Shown: positions 35,958 through 45,089 of the stretch, piece after piece
How positions within the stretch are numbered: the first letter of the stretch is position 1
Layout: each line of letters opens with the position of its first letter
Assembly (NCBI RefSeq): GCF_900116605.1
Contig: NZ_FPBC01000018.1
Location: 20,291 to 84,290 of the forward strand
DNA from: Pseudomonas marincola
GTDB taxonomy: Bacteria > Pseudomonadota > Gammaproteobacteria > Pseudomonadales > Pseudomonadaceae
Length of the DNA stretch: 64,000 nucleotides
Direction of reading: 5' to 3'
Made by a program: the position numbers and the translations under genes
The notes under the pieces: model-generated
What the model was told of the DNA's origin: nothing
Databases searched by the model: none
The model's input: only the letters and a program-made list of their open reading frames with translations

Positions 35958-36445
35958 GATGGTGTGTAAATTCCCCAAGCCCGCGCAGCACTAGGTGTTG
36001 AATGGTGTGTAATCGTCTGGCGATAACGGTTTTTTAGCAGTTGCATAAAAAGATGGTGTGTAATCGCAAATTTAATGGTGTGTAAAAGTACCCAAACCCG
36101 CGTAGCACTAGGTGTTGAATGGTGTGTAATCGTCTGGAGAAAACGGATTTTTAGCAGCTGCATGAAAAGATGGTGTGTAATCGCAAAATTAATGGTGTGT
36201 AAAAGTGCCCAAACCCTTGCAGCACTAGGCGTTGAATGGTGTTTAATCGTTTGGCGCAAACGGGTTTTTAGCAGTTGCATAAAATGATGGTGTGTAAAAC
36301 CACCCTAACCCGCGCAGCACTAAGCGTTGAATGGTGTGTAATCGTCTGGCGAAACGTATGTTCATCAGTTGCATGAAAAGATGGTGTGTAATTGCAGAAG
36401 TGACGCTGTGTAAGAACGCCAAAACCTTTGCTAAGCCTTGCGTTG
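35958..36445 (+). repeat. Iteron-like tandem repeat array
   Basis: About four and a half units of a 117-base repeat (unit starts about 117, 117, 95 and 111 apart) with 80-90% similarity by eye. Each unit holds two or three copies of ATGGTGTGTAA. I count about eleven good copies at 35959, 36002, 36053, 36075, 36119, 36170, 36192, 36236 (one change), 36287, 36331 and 36381. Their spacing cycles through about 44, 51 and 22 bases. The third interval is shortened where a 22-base piece is missing. The array lies 195-680 bases upstream of hsdR. Confidence 0.85.
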
Positions 36446-36591
36446 AGTGTAGTGGCCAACAAACCCTACCTAGCTTCAAGGCTATAGACTTGTTAGTTAG
36501 TTTAGAGGCAGGTCAACGCTCAATATTGAACAGCCCTTTGCCATGGCTAAACTCGGCTCAACTTGGTTAGACTGCTGCAACCTGCGCGTAA

Positions 36592-36610
36592 TACACCCAA
36601 GATTGGTGTA
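36592..36610. promoter_or_regulatory. Dyad upstream of hsdR
   Basis: TACACC-N7-GGTGTA ends 29 bases before the hsdR start. It could be an operator. The half-site resembles the GGTGT core of the upstream repeats. Confidence 0.3.
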
Positions 36611-36639
36611 GTGAGTGGAACGCAACCGAAGGATCGACC

Positions 36640-39600
36640 ATGGTAGCCAGCAGCAACTTCGCCTTTCTCCAAGAGCACGACCCCGTCTTCCTTCAGCTAG
36701 CAAGCACAGCCGAGCAGGTATTTGCCAGCGATCCCAACACTACCCTGATTAAGCTGCGCCAGCTCGGCGAGGCTCTGGCGCAAGACTTGGCCAGCCGCGC
36801 CGGTATCGAGTTTGATGTCAACACCACACAGTCCGACCTACTCTATAAGCTCAGCCGCGAGATCCAGCTGGATCAGAACATCCGTAGTCTGTTCCATACC
36901 TTGCGCGTCGAAGGCAACAAGGCCACTCATGAGTTCCGCACCCAGCACCGTGAGGCCATGGATGGGCTGAAGGTCGCCCGTGCTCTGGCCATCTGGTATC
37001 ACCAGTCGTTCGGCAAGAATGCTCATGCGTTCAAATCTGGCCCCTTCGTCACCCCCGCAGACCCCAGCGCTCCGCTGCGGGATCTGCAAAGTCAGATCGA
37101 AAAGCTAAAGACGCAGCTCAGCGAGTCCAGCCAGCAACTGGAGAGCAACCAAAAACTGGCCGATCTGCTGAAGCAGGAAGCCGAAGAGTACGCCGTGCTT
37201 GCCGAGCAAATGGATGCCGAATCGCGCAGCCATAAACAGCTAGCAGCCGAACACGAAGCAGCATTACAAAAGCTGCGCAGTGAGCACGAACAAAGCCTCA
37301 AAGCACTGCAGCAGCAACTGGCGGCCCAACCTCAAGCCAGCCAACAGGTCGCCGAACTGACTCAGCAGGCCAGCAACAGTTTCGATCTATCCGAAGACCT
37401 CACCCGCATCCTGATCGATCAGCAGTTGGTCGATGCCGGCTGGGAAGCCGACTCCCTAGACCTCACCTACAGCAAGGGAGCGCGCCCGGAGAAAGGCAAG
37501 AACAAGGCCATCGCCGAGTGGCCCACCAGCAGCCCCAAAGCCTGCGCCGACTACATACTGTTCGCCGGTCTCACGCCCATCGCCATAGTTGAAGCCAAGC
37601 GTAAGCGCATCAATATCGCCGACCGAATCCCCCAGGCCGAGCGCTATGCCCGTGAGTTCAACGTGGCGACCGAACATCAGCAGCCCTGGCTACTGGCTGG
37701 TCAAGATCAGCCCTGGAACGATGGCCAAGGTGGTCAATTCCGCGTGCCCTTTGCATTTGCCTGCAACGGCCGGCCGTTTATCAAGCAGCTCGCCGAACAG
37801 TCCGGCACCTGGTTCCGTGACCTGCGCAGCCCCGCCAACACACGTCGTCCGCTGCAAGACTTTCACAAACCCGATGACCTGCTCGATCTGCTCAAACGCA
37901 GCCAAGCAGACGCCGAAGCCAAGCTCAAGGCCGAAGGCTTCGCCTACCTCAAGCTGCGCGACTACCAGGAAAAAGCCATTCAGGCCGTGGAGCAGGCCCT
38001 GGCCAACAATCAGCGTGACTGCCTGCTGGCCATGGCCACCGGCACCGGTAAAACCCGCACCATCATTGGCCTGATGTACCGCTTTCTGAAGGCTGAACGC
38101 TTCAAGCGCATTCTGTTTCTGGTTGACCGCAGCGCCCTCGGCCAGCAAGCCATCGACGCGTTCAACGACACCACGCTGGAGCAGAATCACACCCTGGCGC
38201 AGATCTACGACATCAAAGAGCTGGGCGACATGGCCGCTGAGGCGGAGACCCGCGTCCAGGTCGCCACCGTGCAAGCCATGGTCAACCGCATCTTCCGCTC
38301 GGATAACCCGCCACCCGTGGGCGAATTCGACTGCATCATCATCGACGAAGCCCACCGGGGTTACACCCTCGACCAGGAAATGACCGAAGGCGAGTTGGCC
38401 GTGCGCGATCACAGCCAATACCTCTCGCAATACCGACGCGTGCTCGACCACTTCGACGCCTGCCGCATCGGCCTCACCGCGACACCGGCCAAGCACACCA
38501 GCGAAATTTTCGGCAAGCCGGTATTCACCTACAGCTACCGTGAAGCCGTGGCCGACGACTGGCTTGTGGATCACGAACCACCGATCCGCTATGAAACCCA
38601 GCTCAGCAAGAACGGTATCCGCTTCGAGAAAGGCGAGTCGGTCAGCGTCATCAACACCCAAACAGGCGAAGTCGACGTAGCCGAGTTGGAAGATGAACTC
38701 AGCTTCAACATCGAATCGTTTAATCGCCGCGTGATCACCCCGGCCTTTGACAAAGTCATCTGTGATGAGCTGGCCAAAGAGCTGGACCCGTTTGGCGAAG
38801 AGAAGACCATGATCTTCTGCGTCAACCAGGCTCATGCTGAGCGGGTGAAAAACCTGCTCGACGAAGCATTCAAAGAGGCCTACGGCGAGCAATACAACGA
38901 GGCGGCCGTGCGCATTATCACCGGCCAAAGTGACAAGGTTAAGCAGCTAATTCGTCGCTACAAGAACGAGCCAAACCCCAATCTCGCCATCACCGTCGAC
39001 CTGCTCACCACCGGTATCGACGTGCCGAAAATCTGCAACTTGGTATTTATGCGCCGGGTACGCTCGCGCATCCTCTACGAGCAGATGAAAGGCCGCGCCA
39101 CCCGTCGCTGCGACGATATCGGCAAAACCGTATTCCGCATCTACGACCCCGTCGACCTTTACGCCAGCCTGGAAGCGGTCGACACCATGAAGCCCTTGGT
39201 GAAGAACCCCAATATCTCCCTGGAGCAACTGGTCAGCGAACTCACCAACGGCGCCAGCCATTGCGCACCCGGCAGCCAGGAAGATAACAGCCACGCCCAT
39301 GACGTGCTCGACCAACTGAGCCAGCGCGTGATGCGTATCCTGCGCAAGGCCCAACACAAAGCCGAGGAGAAACCGACGCTCAAGAAAAAGCTCGATGAGC
39401 TGAAAGAAGCGTGGGGCATTGAGCCGGTCCAATTACATAAACACCTACACGAGCTAGGCCCACAGCAAGCCGCCGATTTCGTCCGCCAGCACAGTCAGTT
39501 AATCAACCAACTGGCCGCCGTTAGCGCCCTGCTGGGCTCCGAGAACTACCCGGTTATCTCCAGCCACAGCGACGCACTGCTGGTACGCGAGCAAAGCTAC

Positions 39601-40113
39601 GGCCAAAACCAGAAGCCTGCCGACTACCTGGAAAGTTTCAATGAATTCATCCACAAACAGCTCAACCAATCTGCTGCACTGGGCGTAGTGGTCAATCGCC
39701 CGAAAGACCTCACACGCGAGCAGTTGCGTGAAGTGCGTTTGCTGCTCGACCAGCACGGTTTCAGCGAAGCCAGCCTGAAAAGCGCTTGGCGCAACCAGAC
39801 CAACCAGGAAATCGCCGCCAGCATCATTGGCTACATCCGCCAGGCGGCTATCGGCGAAGCACTGCTGCCCTTTGAGCATCGCGTTGCCAATGCCATGCAG
39901 ACGATTTACACCCTGCAGCCCTGGACGCACGTGCAACGCAAATGGCTGGAGCGCCTGGCCAAGCAACTGGTGCATGAAGTGGTCATCGACTCGCAGCAGG
40001 TCAACGATGCCTTCCGCAACGATGGCGGCCTCAAGGCGTTGGATCGCAACCTAGGCGGCAATCTGGACCAGGTATTGGAAGCGCTGAATGATAATCTATG
40101 GTCGGTAGCTTGA
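36640..40113 (+). CDS. hsdR: Type I restriction enzyme R subunit
   Basis: HsdR, 1157 residues: the ATP-dependent translocase and nuclease of a type I RM complex. Layout: DUF4145-like N-terminus (about 1-130), coiled coil rich in Gln and Glu (about 145-235), HsdR_N nuclease domain (about 250-400, with IAIVEAKRKR as the PD-(D/E)XK EAK), superfamily 2 helicase with Walker A MATGTGKTRT (about 464-472) and Walker B IIIDEAH (about 567), and the R-subunit C-terminal domain. AAGGA precedes the start. It is followed by a 256-base gap and the abi gene, then hsdM. Confidence 0.95.
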   Translation: MVASSNFAFLQEHDPVFLQLASTAEQVFASDPNTTLIKLRQLGEALAQDLASRAGIEFDVNTTQSDLLYKLSREIQLDQNIRSLFHTLRVEGNKATHEFRTQHREAMDGLKVARALAIWYHQSFGKNAHAFKSGPFVTPADPSAPLRDLQSQIEKLKTQLSESSQQLESNQKLADLLKQEAEEYAVLAEQMDAESRSHKQLAAEHEAALQKLRSEHEQSLKALQQQLAAQPQASQQVAELTQQASNSFDLSEDLTRILIDQQLVDAGWEADSLDLTYSKGARPEKGKNKAIAEWPTSSPKACADYILFAGLTPIAIVEAKRKRINIADRIPQAERYAREFNVATEHQQPWLLAGQDQPWNDGQGGQFRVPFAFACNGRPFIKQLAEQSGTWFRDLRSPANTRRPLQDFHKPDDLLDLLKRSQADAEAKLKAEGFAYLKLRDYQEKAIQAVEQALANNQRDCLLAMATGTGKTRTIIGLMYRFLKAERFKRILFLVDRSALGQQAIDAFNDTTLEQNHTLAQIYDIKELGDMAAEAETRVQVATVQAMVNRIFRSDNPPPVGEFDCIIIDEAHRGYTLDQEMTEGELAVRDHSQYLSQYRRVLDHFDACRIGLTATPAKHTSEIFGKPVFTYSYREAVADDWLVDHEPPIRYETQLSKNGIRFEKGESVSVINTQTGEVDVAELEDELSFNIESFNRRVITPAFDKVICDELAKELDPFGEEKTMIFCVNQAHAERVKNLLDEAFKEAYGEQYNEAAVRIITGQSDKVKQLIRRYKNEPNPNLAITVDLLTTGIDVPKICNLVFMRRVRSRILYEQMKGRATRRCDDIGKTVFRIYDPVDLYASLEAVDTMKPLVKNPNISLEQLVSELTNGASHCAPGSQEDNSHAHDVLDQLSQRVMRILRKAQHKAEEKPTLKKKLDELKEAWGIEPVQLHKHLHELGPQQAADFVRQHSQLINQLAAVSALLGSENYPVISSHSDALLVREQSYGQNQKPADYLESFNEFIHKQLNQSAALGVVVNRPKDLTREQLREVRLLLDQHGFSEASLKSAWRNQTNQEIAASIIGYIRQAAIGEALLPFEHRVANAMQTIYTLQPWTHVQRKWLERLAKQLVHEVVIDSQQVNDAFRNDGGLKALDRNLGGNLDQVLEALNDNLWSVA

Positions 40114-40148
40114 TGAGTATTGATGCGCCGTTGATCGGCCGACAGCAA

Positions 40149-40176
40149 GTGTCCTTGGTCCCAGGACAGAGGACAC
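40149..40176 (+). repeat. Stem-loop downstream of hsdR
   Basis: GTGTCC and GGACAC pair around an inner GTCC-CA-GGAC hairpin. It is the first of two structures in the hsdR-abi gap and may end the hsdR message or belong to the small RNA candidate. Confidence 0.45.
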
Positions 40177-40225
40177 CTGCATCCGAAGCCATTTGTGCGA
40201 TGTATATGGCTCTAAAAGCCCCTGC

Positions 40226-40349
40226 CCCGCTCATAATTACAGTGCCAAACCTCTTGCAAAACGATCCACTGGTGCATAAGCTCTCACGCAACACACCCGC
40301 CATGCCTATGGTTGCTTCGGCAGTTACGCACAAATTGAGCGGGTTTTTT
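40226..40349 (+). ncRNA. Candidate structured small RNA upstream of the abi gene
   Basis: CCCGCTCA (40226-40233) pairs with TGAGCGGG (40336-40343), closing a fold of about 118 bases that ends in six T residues, like a small RNA with an intrinsic terminator. Inside are a TGC-TTCG-GCA tetraloop hairpin and a GCCAT/ATGGT hairpin. The T run lies 20 bases before the abi start, which has no good ribosome site. AbiF-type Abi_2 toxins are reported to work with an adjacent non-coding RNA, which is why I flag it. No clear promoter was found, so this is inference. Confidence 0.45.
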
Positions 40350-40369
40350 ATGCCCGGTAGTTTTTCCGC

Positions 40370-41368
40370 ATGAAGCCTTTCAGCAAGCCAGCCATTGATA
40401 TTCCTGCGCAGCTGGCCCTGCTCAAACAGCGTGGGCTTACCATCCAGGACGAAGCCAAAGCGCACTGCTTTCTGGAAGCGGTCAGTTTCTTCCGCCTGAC
40501 GCCCTACATGCGTCCATTTCAGCTTTCTGAAGATGCCAACCACGGTTTCAAGCCCGCCACGCGCCTGCAGGCGCTCACCCGCCTGTATGACTTCGACCGT
40601 CGCCTGCGCTTGTTGGTCATGGATGCCATCGAGCGCATAGAAGTCGCGGCCAGGGCCGTTATTAGCAACCACATGGGGCCGCAATATGGCTCGCACTGGT
40701 ATCTAGAGCCAAAGTTCTTCCAGCGCGGCTATCGGCACCAGGCGCTGCTCGACAGCATTCGCAGTAAGCAGGACAAGGCTCTTCAGGATCATCTGCGCGA
40801 ATGCCAGCGCATCGACGCCTCACAAGCCTCTGATGCCCGCAAAGAACAACTCAAGAGCATGCGCGCCAAGGAAAGCTACGCACGTCATTACGCCTTGACG
40901 TACAACACCCCCGAGCTGATGCCCGCCTGGGCGGCCATGGAAGAAATCACCCTGGGCGATCTCTCGCACCTGTTCAAGGGCCTGGCCCGCGATGCCGACA
41001 AAAAGGCCATCGCCAAACGCCTGAAGCTGCCAGCCCCCCTGCTGCAATCCTGGCTGCACACCCTGACCACCATCCGCAATATTTGTGCGCATCACGCACG
41101 CCTATGGAACCGCGAGCTGGGCATCCGTCCCGAACTCCCCAGGACAGTCAATTTCCCCTGGCCGCAACACCTGCAACAACCTGGACAACATTCCCGCCTA
41201 TTCACCGTGCTGTGCATCCTCAACCTGCTGATGCGCCAAGTCAGCCCGCATACCAGTTGGGACAGGCGCCTGCACGACTTACTGGCGGAGTTTCCAGAGA
41301 CCAACCTACGGGCCATGGGCTTTGCGCCCGACTGGCAGAACGACCCTTTCTGGCAAACACCCGGCTAA
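40370..41368 (+). CDS. Abi_2/AbiF-like abortive-infection protein with HEPN motifs
   Basis: A 332-residue Abi_2 (AbiD/AbiF-type) protein. Two HEPN-like motifs are visible: R95-x5-H101 (RAVISNH) and R236-x4-H241 (RNICAH, followed by a second His and ARLWNR). Such proteins act as RNA-targeting toxins in phage defence; HEPN pairs cut RNA. The family's N-terminal RLTPYMRPF and DRRLRLLVMDAIERIE segments are present. It sits between hsdR and hsdM on the same strand, so it could be released when restriction fails. No Shine-Dalgarno is obvious, so translation may depend on the upstream RNA. Confidence 0.85.
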   Translation: MKPFSKPAIDIPAQLALLKQRGLTIQDEAKAHCFLEAVSFFRLTPYMRPFQLSEDANHGFKPATRLQALTRLYDFDRRLRLLVMDAIERIEVAARAVISNHMGPQYGSHWYLEPKFFQRGYRHQALLDSIRSKQDKALQDHLRECQRIDASQASDARKEQLKSMRAKESYARHYALTYNTPELMPAWAAMEEITLGDLSHLFKGLARDADKKAIAKRLKLPAPLLQSWLHTLTTIRNICAHHARLWNRELGIRPELPRTVNFPWPQHLQQPGQHSRLFTVLCILNLLMRQVSPHTSWDRRLHDLLAEFPETNLRAMGFAPDWQNDPFWQTPG

Positions 41369-41383
41369 ACCAACCTTTTCCCC

Positions 41384-41414
41384 GTGAGCCGAATAGCCGA
41401 TGTATTCGGCTCAC
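41384..41414. promoter_or_regulatory. Perfect 12-bp palindrome upstream of hsdM
   Basis: GTGAGCCGAATA-N7-TATTCGGCTCAC, followed by a partial half-site ATGAGCC at 41418. It lies 26 bases before hsdM. The half-site TGAGCCGAATA is found twice, plus one inverted TCGGCTCA, upstream of the fic gene at 58.3 kb. It looks like an operator. It lacks a T run, so a terminator is less likely. Confidence 0.65.
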
Positions 41415-41439
41415 GTCATGAGCCAATTAGAGAGACCCC

Positions 41440-42987
41440 ATGACCAACTCCGATATCGTCCAGAAGCTCTGGAACCTCTGCGACGTGCTGCGCGACGACG
41501 GCATCAACTACAGCGACTACGTCACCGAACTGGTCTTGCTGCTGTTTATCAAGATGGAATACGAGCAAGTCCAGAACAACAACAGCTTTGCCCACAAGCT
41601 GCCAGTAGGCGCGCGCTGGCCGGATTTGGCCGACAAGTCCGGGCTTAACCTGCTCGATCACTACCGGCAAATGCTGCTGGATCTCGGCAAAAACATCGAC
41701 CCGCTGATTGCCGCGATTTATGCCGACGCACAAACCCGCTTGAAAGAGCCGCGCCATCTGGAGCAGTTGATCAAAAGCCTCGACGGCATCGACTGGTTTA
41801 GCGCGCAGAAAGATGGCTTGGGCGACCTCTATGAAGGCCTGCTGGAGAAGAACGCCAGCGAAACCAAGTCTGGTGCTGGCCAGTACTTCACCCCGCGCCC
41901 GCTGATCGACAGCATCATCCGCGTGATCCGCCCGCAGCCGGGTGAAACCATTCAGGACCCGGCCGCTGGCACCGCCGGTTTCTTGATTGCCGCCGACGCC
42001 TATATCAAAAGCCACACAGACGATCACTACGACCTCGATGCCAAGGCTCAGGCCTTCCAACGCAACCGCGCCTTTGTCGGCGTCGAACTGGTGCCCGGCA
42101 CCCGCCGTCTGGCGCTGATGAACACCCTGCTGCACGGCATGGAGGGTGACGAAGAAGGCGTGGTGCACCTGGGCAACGCCCTCGGCCAAACCGGGGCAGG
42201 TCTACCCAAGGTCGATATGATTCTCTCCAACCCGCCGTTCGGCACCGCCAAAGGCGGCGGCGGCCCGACCCGTGACGACCTCACCTATAAAACCAGCAAC
42301 AAGCAGCTGGCCTTCTTGCAGCACATCTACCGTGGCCTCAAACCCGGTGGCCGCGCCGCCGTGGTGCTGCCGGACAACGTATTGTTTGAGGCTGGCGTGG
42401 GCACCGAAGTACGCCGTGACCTGATGGACAAATGCAACCTGCACACCATCCTGCGCCTGCCCACCGGCATCTTCTACGCCCAGGGTGTGAAGACCAATGT
42501 GCTGTTCTTCCAGAAAGGCACCGCAGATAACCCACGCCAGGAACACGACTGCACCCAGCGCGTGTGGGTGTACGACCTACGCAGCAATATGCCCAGCTTC
42601 GGCAAACGCACACCCTTTGGCGCGCAGCACCTCAAACCCTTCGAGGACGCCTACGGCGGTGATCCCAACGGCCATAGCCCCCGCGCCGAAAATGTTGAAG
42701 GAATTGGCGAGCTTAGCCGCTTCCGCGTGTTTACCCGCGAGCAAATCCGCGAGCGAGGCGATTCCCTGGATATCAGCTGGCTGAAGGATGCCGACAGCCT
42801 GGATGCAGCCGACCTGCCTGCTCCAGAAGTACTGGCCGGCGAAGCCATGGCCGAACTGACCGAAGCCCTGCATGAACTGGAAGAACTGATGAAGGCGCTG
42901 GGCGCAGGAGATGAGGTGGCAGCGCAGAAGCGGTTGATGGCAGAGGTGATGGGGTTGGCGGTGGTTCAGGAGGCTGGGGATGAATGA
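41440..42987 (+). CDS. hsdM: Type I restriction-modification methyltransferase subunit
   Basis: HsdM, 515 residues, methylates adenine at the target site together with HsdS. Layout: HsdM N-terminal helical domain (about 1-130), then the N6-adenine methyltransferase domain with SAM motif DPAAGTAGF (about 171) and catalytic NPPFG (about 263-267). It overlaps hsdS by eight bases. The palindrome just upstream suggests its own promoter and a repressor. Confidence 0.96.
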   Translation: MTNSDIVQKLWNLCDVLRDDGINYSDYVTELVLLLFIKMEYEQVQNNNSFAHKLPVGARWPDLADKSGLNLLDHYRQMLLDLGKNIDPLIAAIYADAQTRLKEPRHLEQLIKSLDGIDWFSAQKDGLGDLYEGLLEKNASETKSGAGQYFTPRPLIDSIIRVIRPQPGETIQDPAAGTAGFLIAADAYIKSHTDDHYDLDAKAQAFQRNRAFVGVELVPGTRRLALMNTLLHGMEGDEEGVVHLGNALGQTGAGLPKVDMILSNPPFGTAKGGGGPTRDDLTYKTSNKQLAFLQHIYRGLKPGGRAAVVLPDNVLFEAGVGTEVRRDLMDKCNLHTILRLPTGIFYAQGVKTNVLFFQKGTADNPRQEHDCTQRVWVYDLRSNMPSFGKRTPFGAQHLKPFEDAYGGDPNGHSPRAENVEGIGELSRFRVFTREQIRERGDSLDISWLKDADSLDAADLPAPEVLAGEAMAELTEALHELEELMKALGAGDEVAAQKRLMAEVMGLAVVQEAGDE

Positions 42988-44392
42988 GTTGCCGAGCGGC
43001 TGGGTAAATACAACGATTGGAGAGATCAACGATTACTCCAGTGGCAACATTGATCCATTGAAAGCGCCAGAACAGGTTTTTGAACTGTATAGCGTCCCAA
43101 TTTACCCAACGGGGAGACCGGAGCATCTGCCTGGTCAGAACATTGGCTCGACTAAGCAATGTGTTGAGCCGGGTGATGTACTGCTATGCAAAATCAACCC
43201 TCGCATCAATCGAGTTTGGATGGTCGGACCGAAATCAGAGTTACCGCAGATTGGCTCATCTGAGTGGATCGTGATTCGTCAGTCACTAATTCACTCTGGT
43301 TTTCTGCGCTACCAACTAAGTGAAAGTAGTTTCCGCGACAAGCTGTGTTCAGAGGTATCTGGGGTGGGCGGCTCTTTGACGAGAGCGCAGCCAAAAAAAG
43401 TAGCAACGTATCCCGTTGTGCTCCCGCCACTCGCCGAACAAAACCGCATCGCCCAAAAACTTGATGAACTGCTGGCCCAGGTCGACACCCTCAAAGCCCG
43501 CATCGACGCCATCCCCGCCCTGCTCAAACGCTTCCGCCAATCCGTCCTCGCCGCAGCGGTTTCCGGGCGTTTGACCGAGGAGTGGCGTGCACAACATGTA
43601 GGTTGGGTTGACGAAGAAAGCCCAACAACGACGCCCGCCAGTAACTCGCGTCCAGTTGGCTGGTCGTCAGAAACTGCAGGTGATATCTGCGGTTTCATCA
43701 CCAAAGGAACGACCCCCTCAAAAGAAAAGATGACTGCAGGACACGGTGAGGTTCCATATATCAAGGTCTACAACCTGACATTTACAGGAGCGCTAGACTT
43801 TTCCATTGATCCAACGTTTGTCGACTCAAGTACCCACTCGACTGACTTGAAACGGTCAATCGTAAAACCTGGCGATGTCCTAATGAATATTGTCGGCCCA
43901 CCGCTAGGCAAGGTTTCAATCGTCCCCGCAACTTATCCCGAATGGAACATAAACCAAGCTATCGCAAGGTTCAGAGCAGGCGATGAAATTTCCGCTGCAT
44001 ATTTGGCTCTTTGCCTACGGACCGAAGAAGTCCTAAGCCATGCGGTCTCGCGCGCAAAAGCCACAGCGGGTCAATTCAATCTGACCTTAGAGATTTGCAG
44101 AGAGCTTCCACTTCCGGTTCCGCCGGCGGAAGAACAAACCGAAATTGTCCGCCGCGTCGAGCAGCTCTTCGCCTTCGCCGATCAACTGGAAGTCAAAGTC
44201 GCCTCGGCTAAAAGCCGTATTGACCACCTGACCCAAAGCATCCTGGCCAAAGCCTTTCGTGGTGAACTGGTACCCCAAAACCCCAACGACGAACCGGCAA
44301 GCGTGCTGCTCGAACGTATCCAAACCCAACGCGCCGCCGCCCCCAAGGCCAAACGCGGCAAGGCTCGCAAGGAATCGAGCAGCCATGCTTAA
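42980..44392 (+). CDS. hsdS: Type I restriction-modification specificity subunit
   Basis: HsdS, 470 residues, with two target-recognition domains (about 1-150 and 200-375) each followed by a conserved helical spacer (EQNRIAQKLDELLAQVDTLK and EQTEIVRRVEQLFAFADQLE). The two spacers let it bind two HsdM. The TRDs are lower in GC than the spacers, as expected for swapped domains. Its end overlaps the next gene by eight bases, which ties the next gene to the RM operon. Confidence 0.93.
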   Translation: MNELPSGWVNTTIGEINDYSSGNIDPLKAPEQVFELYSVPIYPTGRPEHLPGQNIGSTKQCVEPGDVLLCKINPRINRVWMVGPKSELPQIGSSEWIVIRQSLIHSGFLRYQLSESSFRDKLCSEVSGVGGSLTRAQPKKVATYPVVLPPLAEQNRIAQKLDELLAQVDTLKARIDAIPALLKRFRQSVLAAAVSGRLTEEWRAQHVGWVDEESPTTTPASNSRPVGWSSETAGDICGFITKGTTPSKEKMTAGHGEVPYIKVYNLTFTGALDFSIDPTFVDSSTHSTDLKRSIVKPGDVLMNIVGPPLGKVSIVPATYPEWNINQAIARFRAGDEISAAYLALCLRTEEVLSHAVSRAKATAGQFNLTLEICRELPLPVPPAEEQTEIVRRVEQLFAFADQLEVKVASAKSRIDHLTQSILAKAFRGELVPQNPNDEPASVLLERIQTQRAAAPKAKRGKARKESSSHA

Positions 44393-45089
44393 TGCGGTTT
44401 TAGGAGGCAAAAGACGCGGAACAGGTTTTGAGGGGCAGCGCCTAACGCTTGGCGAGGCCGAAGGCGCTGAAGACGTCATCACCGCAACCGTATTCGAGCG
44501 CATGGCTTATCTGCCTGACGAATTGTTCAGCGCTATCTTCAGCGACCTGCTCGGCGAGCCTTTCGGTGCACTGGCCGAACCACCGGAGTTCTGGCCCTCT
44601 TGGTACTTAGATAACGGCACCCGCGTTGAGCCGGACCTGCTACTCAGTGATGGTCAGCACAACCTACTGATTGAGGCCAAGCGCCACGACCATGCGCGGC
44701 AGCAATACGCCACGCAGCTGGCAGCAGAGCTGCTTGCTGGCTGGAGGACTGGCAGGCTAGAGGACGACTGCATACTGCTCACCCTCGGCGGCATGAGTGA
44801 CATGAGCAGTGCTGCGCAACAGCAATTGCGCGAGGAGATTGTTCGAGCACTACCCGTAGGCACTGACTCACGCTTTCGCTTGGTTTGTCGCAGTTGGCAA
44901 CAGCTCTATCAAACGGCGGAACACCATATTGATGCGCACCAACCCCCGGGGATTCAGCGCCTGCTTGATGACCTCGCCCGCGCGTATGCCTGGCACGGGT
45001 TGCGTACGCACCGCATGGCCTGGCTGCAAGACCTCAAGCCTGCGGGCATTAGCCACACACCCGGAGCATTCGATAAATGGAGCCTGTAA
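44385..45089 (+). CDS. PD-(D/E)XK-like protein coupled to hsdS
   Basis: A 234-residue protein starting at ATG 44385 with AAGGA upstream; the longer frame from 44259 lies in hsdS. VEPDLLLSDGQHNLLIEAKR has the D-x(n)-ExK pattern of a PD-(D/E)XK nuclease core (residues about 84-103). Overlap with hsdS means translational coupling, so it may act with the RM complex. No named family is recognised. Confidence 0.6.
   Translation: MLNAVLGGKRRGTGFEGQRLTLGEAEGAEDVITATVFERMAYLPDELFSAIFSDLLGEPFGALAEPPEFWPSWYLDNGTRVEPDLLLSDGQHNLLIEAKRHDHARQQYATQLAAELLAGWRTGRLEDDCILLTLGGMSDMSSAAQQQLREEIVRALPVGTDSRFRLVCRSWQQLYQTAEHHIDAHQPPGIQRLLDDLARAYAWHGLRTHRMAWLQDLKPAGISHTPGAFDKWSL

Noticed and set aside
35891..36280. 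129-codon minus-strand frame through the repeat array
   Set aside because: The 117-base unit is divisible by three, so a frame stays open by periodicity and gives a 39-residue repeat. No ribosome site or family; the DNA repeat is the better explanation.
35958..36445. CRISPR array
   Set aside because: Spacing is unequal (22, 44, 51), the parts between motifs are repeated too, and there are no cas genes.
40031..40696. 221-codon minus-strand frame across the hsdR-abi gap
   Set aside because: It runs antisense into hsdR and abi; the gap is better explained by structured RNA on the plus strand.
41384..41414. Terminator after the abi gene
   Set aside because: The stem is perfect but no T run follows, and its half-site recurs before fic, so an operator is favoured.
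44259..44384. Longer start of the PD-(D/E)XK-like gene inside hsdS
   Set aside because: The extra residues are Pro/Ala/Arg-rich antiphase coding of hsdS; ATG 44385 has AAGGA.
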